From: Camarhynchus parvulus
Lineage: Eukaryota; Chordata; Aves; Passeriformes; Thraupidae
DNA length: 64,000 nt
NCBI RefSeq assembly: GCF_901933205.1
Contig: NC_044584.1
Span: 10,705,001 to 10,769,000 of the forward strand
Reading direction: 5' to 3'
Below the pieces are notes generated by a model. That model was not told the DNA's origin and ran no database searches. It was given only the letters and a program-made list of their open reading frames with translations. A program made the position numbers and the translations under genes. Below, one piece after another: positions 55,101 to 64,000 of the stretch (the stretch's first letter is position 1; each line of letters begins with the position of its first letter).

Positions 55101-58100
55101 ATATTCTGCAAACACACAAAGCTGAGATGTTCCTTAAAACATGGTGATTTATCTGAAAGCATTACCAGATCTATTCTTAGCTGAGAATTAGAAATCAATA
55201 TGCAAACCTAAAAGTGGGGGGTTTTCTTCGGTTTTTTTTGCTGGACGTTGGTGTAAAAGGTCATACACACTTATACAATAAATTTACATTATCAGTAAAT
55301 GTCATTTAAAATGATCAGGAGAAAAGAAACACCTCAGAAAAAGGGGAAACTGAAAATTTGCTCTCATGGAAAAGACATGACCATGTGGAAGATAAACTTC
55401 GAGATGGAAGAATTAGAATAGAAAGAACAGTTTACATGCATTCCTAGATCTGTATTTACAGTGTATATAGATGTATAGATATGCAACACACACACAGAAA
55501 CACAAACATACAAAGCTGATTGTTAACAAATAGCCAAATGAAAAAATAAATGAAGATATTACAATTTCTGTGTCATTTAATTTTGGGTATGATGAGCTTT
55601 TACTAACAAGGTACTTTGAACAACTAGCACTTTAAACATACAGTCTTTAGGTACCTCAGAATTTTTTCTTGGAGAAATCAAAACACATCTTCATCATTTA
55701 AAACATGCAGATAACGAAATTCAATTTATTGTTCACATAATTCAGTGTTAGAGTAGCCCACGACTGCAATACTGAAAATAAGAAAGAAAACAGGGTGGGG
55801 AGGGAAAGATGAAGAAAAAGAGGGCAGGAAAGAACATGGAGGAAGACAACAATGAAAGAGAACATGAAGAAATAAAACCAAACTGCTGTAACAGTATTCT
55901 GATACAACCAGTTCTTTATCTTGACATAAAGTTTTCCATGTATCATTATGTATTTATGTGAAATGACTCCAGTTTGGCATCTTACACTGAGGACAGTGGG
56001 AATGGGCTCAGTGCTGGGTACCTAACCTGAGTTACCCAGATCTGCTGCAGTGCAGCACACAAGGGTTCCTGCAACACAGGGTGAGGGCTGAGCATTCCTA
56101 GCAAACAGTCCCTGGGGAGAGAGACTGGTTCCTCTGCTGAGCTCTTCCAGGTCTGTGCAAAACATGAGATTCTCCTTCCCTTGCATCTCAGGTTAAAGTG
56201 ACTGGAGGCATGTGCCTGCAAACCATAATTGCTGTTTGCCTTTAAAGCTTTTTTATTTCAAGCAGAAAATAAAAGCTGAAACAAAATAAAATGAAAAAAA
56301 AAAAAGCTGTAACTGGAGTTTCAACTTTTCTAGTAAGTGAAACAGAATGAAAACCATAAAAGCAGAGGCAGAATCTTCATGGTAAATAAAAGCAAGTGTC
56401 TGCTCTGTTAGAAGTATTTCAGCTGTCTATGAACAGGGGAGTGGATTTACTTACATGTTTGTTGTGACATAGAATGCCAGCAGATAATAGTGTTCTTGCC
56501 CTAGAAGACACATGACAGCAGCAGCTACTCCTTCATAGTAAAAGGAAAATAAGATGATTCTGTAATAACCAAACTTCTTCAACCAAGCATGACTAAGAAG
56601 AACAAGGCACTGAAAAGATAATATATACACATATAAGATGAAAAGGTACAGTACAGCGTCTCAGCATTAGGAGAGCTATAAAACACACACCTGACATAAT
56701 TAATACCCTTTAAAGAAAAGAAAAAGCAAACAATGACCCTTTCTAAGAAGTTCAACAAAATAAAAAATAGAAATTGAACAAAGACAACTCTCTACTGGCT
56801 CATACCATGCCACTTCTACTAGGTACAGTCTCCTTTCACTGAAAAACTAGAGACTGAGAACTGCTCCTAGGGAAAACAGCTCCCCACAATGCCTAACTAT
56901 TATTTAATGCTCATGATCTTTACTTTTGATATCCCTTAAGTATTAGCTTTGCAGCATGGTAACTGTAAATCAAGCATCTTGCCAGGTAACTGCTGAAAAG
57001 ATGTATTTTCAGTCATTGCTTTTTTTATTAATATTACTATTTTGATTGACATTTATAGAAATCAAGCATGATTTTTAAGTTGGTAAAGCAAGTTCACCAG
57101 AACAGCTTTAAGTAAGCAAGTTAGAGGTTTTACTAGCAAGCACAGAAAGCCAGAGGCCAGTGCTTGTGCATGGCTGAGTTTTAATTTTGCCAATCTTGGC
57201 AAGGAGCAGATTCTGAGAATCTAGTGACTGGCTAATTCATGAAAATTATATTAAATGCTGATTATAGTATGAACAAAATTTAAGTTCCACGTTGCTCCTC
57301 ACTTTTCAATTTCAATAGGACATTCTGTAATGAATTATGTTCTTTTCATTATATGGGCCTTTGTCACCATCTTCATGTACATGGTCCTCATGTCTGTCAC
57401 AAACATAAAAACTGTATAAAGATCCACATTTTCTCCTTTCTTCTGTGTTACAGAGATGAACTGTGTAATACTCAGATGAAGAACAGGAAAGAATTTTCCT
57501 TGTACAATTGTTCCCACACTGAACTGCTTTAACATAACAAATAAAACCAGGATGCTACGGTCAGACAAAGATTAGCATGGCAAATGCTATTGTATAAAAA
57601 GCTCAAGATTTCTACTTGATCAGGGAGGTAAAACAAATCTGGAAAGGTGGTATAAGAAAAATATCTTGGAATAAGAAATTTAAAACATACTCCTCCCCCT
57701 GGCTGTTTTCAGGGATTTTGCTGAAAAGTGCCTCCACTAGAAATACTAAGGGATCATGTAATGCCTGCTGTTGTAAACACCATGTTCCTGTCTCCCTGTA
57801 ATTGCAAAATAACCCTGTCTCAGGAAGTACTTATGACTTAGAAAATTCCTCATTACTTGCAGGTCTTTAAGACTGTGTGTTTGTAAGGAAAATACTAACA
57901 ATGATGCAAATTCAGAGTTGTTTGTCTATGTTGCAGCAACATTTTCCTTGTGGGCAGGTTGAGTTCCTCACATCCACTACTAGAAGGAACCTAAGTCAGA
58001 AGCTGAATTCTAGCAGAAGCCACTGAAGCAGAGTTCATAAAAAGGAGCTTTATTTTACAAGGGTTGGGTGTTTTTCCAGTAAGTGAAGATCTGGACATTG

Positions 58101-61100
58101 CCATCAGAGAATTCTCTTATTGTAACTTGAGCTCAAAGGGACAAAACCTGAGAAAAATAAGGTCACAGCAAACCCTCCATGGTTCAGCGACCTTCTAGAC
58201 AAAGAGTCTCTGGGGAGCAGAGAGGGACGCATTTTCTGAAAGATTGTTCTTTTCACACTGTCACACTGATTTTATCAATAAAAGTGATTGCTATATATTA
58301 AGTGTAAAATTATTTAAGCTTTCCTAACTTCTGTAGCTTCTGATTTGTTTCCAAAGTTCATTACCTAACTGGCTGAGGTACAGGGGAAAATCCCAAAACT
58401 GTCAAAGCTGTGATGAGGACAAAAGTTGAAATTATAGATAGTTATGGAACAGAAAGTATGTGCAGGATCTCTATGTTTTATATGCAAAAGCCCAAATGGG
58501 AACTGAAATTGAGCTGTGAATTCTAGTTCCATTTTCATTTATCCTCTTATACATATTACTTACCAAAACCCATTAAAATTTAATGAATAGAACAGTCTGA
58601 TTTTAAAAAAATTCTCAACACCATCAGCACCTATGATGAATGTCAGGATACTCATATTTTGAGTATCCTAACTTTCAGCATCCAACAGGTAAACACAAAG
58701 AAAGTTTTTAAAGATCTAGAGAAAGAAGTTAGAAGGCAATGAACAGAGGAATTTTTTATTTACTGCTGAGAAGTATGGTCAAATTCTGTGAGATATACTT
58801 TTGCTGCTTGTTTTCACATATTACTCTTTTGGGTTCTCTTTCTCTTTTCAGTTCATTATTCCTCTCCTCATCCCTGACTGGGCTCTTAAAAGGATGTCTC
58901 TCTTCCCCATAAATACTGCTGACCAAGAGACCAATCAACAAAATAAATGGGAATGTACTATTCTCCAAAAGCAGCTATTTAGAGTTTTGTTTGGTTTCCA
59001 TGACTGAGATACCACATATTTTAACAATACTTTTCATACTTTATAATTTTTTCTGGTATTTTGTGCAGCTTATTTCAGAAACGTCCAGAAGAACTTAGTC
59101 TTTCATTTGTAATACACAGCATTGGAAAACAAAACAAAACAAAAAGGAATTCAGAATTCTATAGATTTTGCTTTAGAAACGTTTGATCTTGGCCATGTTT
59201 TTCATTCCTTTATGCTTAGGTATTATAAGTGCTGGAGGATACAAAACATTCATTCTTTGCCTACTCATGTCTCACATTGTTTTAAACACATGTTCCACCA
59301 GCCTGTCTGCTGGTCTGCTCTCTCTACCCCTTACACTTGATCAGCCTGCACTGAGATATTTTCTTCTTCTAGAGCACTGGGGAGTGAGATTTAGTACTCA
59401 TTTTGGCAAATGCCTTATGCCAAATACAGCATTTTTTACAAGTGTTAAATGGATACTGTGAACTACTAAAACAACAGGTTTTCATATTCAGAAATAAAGT
59501 ATGACTACCTACCTGAGGACAAATAAAACCTGCTCCATACATGATACTTCTTACTGAGGAAGAAAGGACATCCTTAGGAATAAGATTATCCGCGAAGATC
59601 ATCATAAAATTGTTGTAGAAGGCTTGGTGGAAGACTTGGAAGAAGTTCATTGTTACAAAACACAGAAAGTTCTTCTCTGTCATGATCTGTTTGGTCAATG
59701 AAACTACTGAGGCCAAGGAGAAAGTTCCATCACCGTTTTCCAGATGAGCATCCTCCGTGTGAATTTCCCTCTGCTCATACTGACTAGTGCTGTATTTACC
59801 TGTGCAACACATACAAGCTGTCGCTAGCGCTGCGATTAAAACAACAAAAACCTGGAAATAAGCAAAGTTTTCCATATTATCAGAGATGAGCCCACAGAAG
59901 AGAACGCTGGTGGAGCCCAGCAGCGTGGCCACCTGGTTGTACTCAATGAGCCGGAGCCTGCTGTCGTGCCGGGGGCAGCTCTCGGTGAAGAGCGCGCACT
60001 GTGCCAGCAGCACAAAGGTCAGCAGCCCATCAAAGGCACACAGGGCCACGATGAGGTGCAGGCTGCAGAGCCAGTCACCCTCCCCATAGAGCCTCCAGGG
60101 GAACCAGGGCAGCAGGAAGGCCAGGCCGTACAGGGGGGCGCCGTACAGGATGGAGAACTGGCGCCGTGCACAGCACTTCAGCCGGGAGTTGTCCTGAATG
60201 TACCTGGGAAAAATGTGGATTTTATCATTGGCTTTTTGCAAATATTCAAGTGAATACTGTATGTGTTGTGTTAGAAAGTTATGCTGTATTAATTCTTGTC
60301 ACCCTGATTTTTTCAGATTTTCTAAGCCTTCTCATGTTTACATTCTTGTAGCAAACTTTCTCACACACTTTCTGTAAATAACTTAATGTTTTGCATTCTT
60401 TTATGGAGGAGGAGAAATTTGATGGACTGTTAGTTTGTCCAGTGTCATTGGAGAGGTGGCACTGTCACCCTCCAATCCACTGTCACTTTTGGAAAGCTAT
60501 AAATGTTGGAGTCAGAAAATAAACTTCCCTTTTTCTTCACCTTGAGAGCAGTGGTGTGTGCACTCATGTTGTTTTGTGTCCTATAGCGACATATTCTCTT
60601 AAGTAGTGTGTTAAATGTAGTTTTGGGTTACAACAAAATGTTAAAATAGAAACTATGCTATGTAGGATACTTTCTTTCTAAAAGAAAGGACTTGCAGCAA
60701 GATAGCAGTCATAGGACACCTAAATCTTTCAAAGAAAGAGAATTTATTGCCCCATTATCAGGAGAAACGAACTTCTTCCCGCCTTGCTCAGCCATGATGA
60801 TGCCATCAGGATCATGAGGAAGAAGCTGACGATGACCAGACAGAATCTTGTGTTTGAATGGAAATTATGCATCATGTATGAGATGTATGAACATGCAACA
60901 GGTTATTGTTTTTAAGGGTTAATCCTCTGTTAACATGCGTCATTTTTCAGGCTTGTGCTGCCCAGAAAAAGGTATCCGGACATCCGTAACTCTTTGTATC
61001 TACTGTCTCATATTGTCCTAATTCAAATTGTCCAATTATTATTACTCTAATTGTATTACTATTTTTATAGCCATTTTATTACTATTAAACTTTTAAAATG

Positions 61101-62128
61101 TTAAAAACAAGTGATTGGCGTTTTTCACATACCCAAAAAGGGGATCGTTGATGGCGTTCCAGATCATAAACACAACCTGCCACAAACAAGGGAATTTGTC
61201 ACTACTGTCATTCTTCTACAGGGATTATGCAAACACAGCATATTTATTTAAAAGAAACTTCTATTCAGACAATAAATAAATACATAGAAAAGCTACTCAG
61301 AGTAGAACAGATCTTAGAGTCTTAGTACAGCTATTCAGGTCTTAGTAACAGCTACTTAGAGTCAAAACAGACTCTAAAACAAATTCTTATGGGTATTCAT
61401 AGGTTTATAGAAATTTTGAAAAAATAAGATTGAGTAAGTAGGTAAGTGACCAACTACATGTGAAATAAACTGTCTCTAAGACTCCACTTTTTCAAAACCT
61501 TTTATATCTGGGCATTCATCCTGCACAGCTCAGATATTATTCTCACAGTAAGTTAATTCAAAACATGAGCTGGCCCATTACTTTCAGGAGACCATTTACA
61601 ATGTGAGTTACTCACATGGATAATGACTTGCAGGATAAATGCAGTATTTAAGTACTTAAACAGTTCATAGGAAAGCACTAATGTCAAACTTATCTATGGA
61701 GCTGAGGTGCAAAATCAGTTTAGAAAATTACTTCAAGCTATCAAATGTAAAAATCTTTTCAGCAATTAAGTCTGGAGATTTTTACTCTACAGACTGTAAA
61801 TGATGTGCTTTATGTGTAAGCTCCATTGCTTACGGATTAACTAAAGTCAAAGATAATTTACTGTTAATTAATTGCAATTATTCCCAAATTAATCTGTCAT
61901 TAAAAGGATCATTTTGTTGCAATAACACTGTCGTACAGCACAACATGGCAATCAAAACATTCCATTGTACAGTACCTGTGCTACATGAAATCCTGTTTCT
62001 GAAATTTTGTATCGGTTTAGGAAAAGCTTAACGTAGTAGAAATTAAAAATGCTGTTCATCATTCCAGCACCTAAGGTAGTCATAGAATATGCCAGTGCAT
62101 TAGCATGAATTCCCCAAAGAATCTTCAT
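49013..62128 (-). CDS. MFSD13B: MFSD13B (TMEM180-like), major facilitator family membrane protein
   Basis: A multipass protein of the MFS_2/TMEM180 branch of the major facilitator superfamily; its substrate is unknown. Seven exons join in phase to 466 codons with no break. The N-terminal NSIFNFYYVKLFLNRYKISE, WNAINDPLFG (human MFSD13A WNSLNDPLFG), FTKPAQSLAPM and the C-terminal FYLVCLVPLCIAVLQILTW align with the paralogue MFSD13A, and its position beside METTL9 fits MFSD13B. About ten hydrophobic helices are evident across the exons. The ATG has A at -3. Human MFSD13B is regarded as a pseudogene, but this copy looks functional. Intron 2 carries LTR-like sequence up to three bases from its donor. 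The family assignment is secure; the symbol rests on synteny and memory. Confidence 0.9.
49143..53753 (-). other. MFSD13B: MFSD13B intron 6
   Basis: 4.6 kb with no recognisable exon. An A/C-rich low-complexity tract lies at 51303-51364. Short open frames on both strands resemble no family. Confidence 0.7.
51303..51364. repeat. A/C-only low-complexity tract
   Basis: About 60 bases of A and C only on the plus strand, with no regular unit. Confidence 0.85.
53754..53897 (-). CDS. MFSD13B: MFSD13B coding exon 6
   Basis: Encodes LPLSSMVFGTNALFTKPAQS, then LAPMVVVAILNHYGYYNLNN. Acceptor ATTTTAG, donor AAG|GTGAGT. Confidence 0.93.
54127..54165. repeat. (AT)n-rich microsatellite
   Basis: An imperfect TATA-type tract in MFSD13B intron 5. 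Confidence 0.85.
54922..55005 (-). CDS. MFSD13B: MFSD13B coding exon 5
   Basis: Encodes VIVQASFSLFNLPLADIVDA then DLIKHKRR. Similar to human MFSD13A LTLVVTDLVDEDLVLNHRK. Acceptor TTCTTTAG, donor AG|GTAAGT. Confidence 0.9.
56455..56609 (-). CDS. MFSD13B: MFSD13B coding exon 4
   Basis: Encodes CLVLLSHAWLKKFGYYRIIL through YYLLAFYVTTN. Acceptor TTTTCAG, donor AT|GTAAGT. Ends in phase 2. Confidence 0.9.
56610..59512 (-). other. MFSD13B: MFSD13B intron 3
   Basis: 2.9 kb, AT-rich. No exon or repeat boundary recognised. Confidence 0.6.
59513..60203 (-). CDS. MFSD13B: MFSD13B coding exon 3 (691 nt)
   Basis: 230 codons from YIQDNSRL to GAGFICPQ, the largest exon. It carries several hydrophobic helices, the ALCAFDGLLTFVLLAQCALF segment and a cytoplasmic loop with an acidic stretch. 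Acceptor TTTCCCAG, donor CAG|GTAGGT. Confidence 0.95.
60420..60596 (+). mobile_element. LTR-like fragment in MFSD13B intron 2
   Basis: A retroviral-LTR-like run with a TATA-like CTATAAA (about 60496), AATAAA shortly after and a GT-rich stretch that follows. Typical of the 3' part of avian LTRs as I recall them. No terminal repeat or target duplication could be matched. Boundaries are approximate. Confidence 0.45.
60661..61129 (+). mobile_element. LTR-like repeat abutting MFSD13B exon 2
   Basis: About 470 bp beginning TGTAGGATAC and ending GGCGTTTTTCACA, so TG...CA ended. The inner sequence, including the stretch from CTTGTGCTGCCCAGAAAAAG to the end, resembles LTRs abundant in songbird genomes. 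The right end lies three bases from the MFSD13B exon 2 donor. No matching target duplication was found next to the left end, so that end may be wrong. Confidence 0.55.
61133..61176 (-). CDS. MFSD13B: MFSD13B coding exon 2 (44 nt)
   Basis: Encodes VVFMIWNAINDPLF plus GG, the family motif NDPLFG. Acceptor TGGCAG, donor TTTTTGG|GTATGT. The phase fits exons 1 and 3. Confidence 0.9.
61976..62128 (-). CDS. MFSD13B: MFSD13B coding exon 1
   Basis: 51 codons from MKILWGIHANALAYS to TGFHVAQ, donor CAG|GTACTG. Upstream in-frame extension is not supported; a non-coding 5' exon may exist. Confidence 0.87.
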
Positions 62129-64000
62129 CTTCCAAGAGTACAGCTCTCTTCTTCCTCAAGTTACAAAAGAGAATTACAACAATTAGAATGATTTTCCAAA
62201 TTAAAATAACATGGGGGATTTGCTTGTTTCAGAAGTGCAGAAATGTACTATTGGAGGAAAATGTTCCCATTCTTCCTTTTTTGTTAAAACAGAAACACAT
62301 TTCAATGAGTGATAAGAAACTGAGCCCAAAATAACAAGTTATTAGATGACATTTCTAAGTATAATCAGTATTTAAAAGTGAATGGAAAAAGTAGACAAAA
62401 ATTTGAAAGAAACAATTCCTAACTGATGTATAGACTCCACTTAAAAATTTGCTACTGCAAACACTCATCTTGGTGTAGAGTTCAAAGTAATTGCATACAT
62501 TTCAGATCTTTCTTGCTACTTATATATTCTTAAAATTATGGACTGTGTTGGAATGAAGTGACTCAACTCCTTATGTATTCCAATGCTATGAATTTCAAAT
62601 GCAGCATGCATGTAGGTGAATATTTCCTTCAAAACAAATACCAAGTTTTGCCCTTCTATTTTAAAATACTAATTGTTAAGAAGTCATGGAAGCAATATTT
62701 TCAATTAATAAACCATAAAACAATTAAAACAAAACACCTTTAAATTAACATTTTCATGGTATGGAAGAGTGCATCTAAATAAAATGTTACAAGTAGCACA
62801 CACACCATTTTATGTATGCCCACATAGCAGAGATTCAGCCCAAGAATACAGATTTCTTTAATCTACCATTCAGATATTCAGCCAACAAATTTTTAAGATG
62901 CTGATCTTTTCCATCACTTATCTTAGCATGTTTGGTGTGAACTATACCATGAAAGGAGCCAGCTCCAGGGAACCTCTACCTTTCAAAGCTGTTTAACAGC
63001 TACCTAAAAGTAGCCCTTGACCATACATCATTATACTTGATTCTATAAGCCCAATACATAATTACTCCCAGGTATCTGTTTTTTAACTGAGGCTTTATTC
63101 ATTTTTACATCTGTTAAAGGAAGCTGTCTGCTATTAATTTTGATACCTCAAGTTGAAATTTCAGCCTTACTATGCAGAGCTTTACAACCTGCTTTATGCC
63201 AATAGTTCACACTTTGCTCCTCTGCATATCAACTATTTTACCGTAAATGCAATTTGCACATATCCATCAAAACACCTACTTTGAATATCTGCTTGATCAG
63301 CAGCTCTAGAAGCAGCTCCTCATAAAAATAACCATGGAAGAAACAGGAAATGAAAGCCAAGGCTCCTTCCAGCCTTCCTGTGGTTCACAAGGCGGCTGAA
63401 GAGAGGCTGCTGTGCAGGAAGGGAGGAACTTCCGAATCACCACACAAAAGCCACACATCAGGTAGGGACTGGGGAAGATGGAACAGGCAGTTTTTCCATC
63501 CCCCCACCATGGGAAATGAACTCTTGAAGAGCAAATAATGTCTGGATGCACTTTTGCATATATAAGATGCTGTGATATGAAACATGTTGCAAAGAGTAGG
63601 TGACTTCACTTTATAGCTAAGAAAAAAGTCAAGCTGATGAACAACTGGAATCCTAGGATTTGTTTCATTAAAGCAAATTTATTTCTGAGGATATGACTGA
63701 TTTTTAAAAATATTTGAGAATGACCATGGTGTAGCTCTTCAAACTTATTTTTCTACACCTGTGAAGACAATACCATTTTCAGGGAACAAAATTTTCCATT
63801 TTTGTGGCAAGTTTGGTTTCACAATCTCTTACTGAGAAACCTAAATGAAGGAAAAGGTTATTGAAAATATGTACAATTGAAATTATTATTTTTAAAAATA
63901 AGTTTGATATTCATATGAAAGTCATTATAATTAGTATGTTATTGGCAAGTGTCACATTTGCTCTTTCAAACCTTCACAAATATGCTTAATGAAATTATTT
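62129..64000. other. MFSD13B upstream region
   Basis: No CpG island, exon or mobile element recognised. The region presumably holds the MFSD13B promoter or a 5' intron, but no element could be singled out. Confidence 0.4.

Noticed and set aside
59886..60253. Plus-strand open frames over MFSD13B exon 3
   Set aside because: Antisense shadows of a well-supported coding exon.
60780..60850. TGATGA and CTGA-like boxes suggesting a C/D snoRNA
   Set aside because: They lie inside LTR-like sequence, and no terminal stem or guide arrangement is apparent.

Overview
This is vertebrate nuclear DNA: long introns, short exons with GT-AG (and one GC-AG) junctions, CpG-island promoters and no operon structure. 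It is most likely from a bird, and probably a songbird. CR1 LINE 3' fragments are present, along with LTR sequences of a style common in passerine genomes; both are judged by eye and memory, not by a database search. Four protein-coding genes can be assembled exon by exon with consistent reading phase. Their order, OTOA - METTL9 (with IGSF6 nested inside it) - MFSD13B, matches the arrangement known at human 16p12.2.

Layout. About 2.2-20.9 kb, minus strand: OTOA (otoancorin), 21 coding exons from the signal-peptide exon at 20.86 kb down to an exon at 2.33 kb. The C-terminal third is not recognisable and probably lies left of the window. 23.2-23.6 kb: a CpG island that may hold a non-coding first exon of OTOA. 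25.6-43.1 kb, minus strand: METTL9, a complete five-exon protein histidine methyltransferase gene of 321 codons with a CpG-island promoter. 27.1-33.4 kb, plus strand: IGSF6, a complete six-exon immunoglobulin-superfamily receptor gene of 232 codons, lying wholly within METTL9 intron 4. 43.5-43.75 kb: a GC-rich minisatellite. 44.85-45.32 kb: a solo LTR with intact terminal repeats and a 4-bp target duplication. 49.0-62.1 kb, minus strand: MFSD13B (TMEM180-like), an intact seven-exon transporter-like gene of 466 codons.

The genes do not form a pathway. OTOA is an inner-ear extracellular attachment protein, METTL9 a protein methyltransferase, IGSF6 a leukocyte surface receptor and MFSD13B a multipass membrane protein. 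No bacterial-type system, CRISPR array or RNA gene was seen. The points most worth a second look are MFSD13B intron 2, whose 5' splice site abuts LTR-like sequence and which is bounded by GGTA direct repeats; the intactness of MFSD13B; the in-frame TGA in the last OTOA exon seen; the GC donor in OTOA; three consecutive OTOA micro-exons; and the 112-bp higher-order minisatellite. Homology statements rest on remembered human proteins, because no search could be run.
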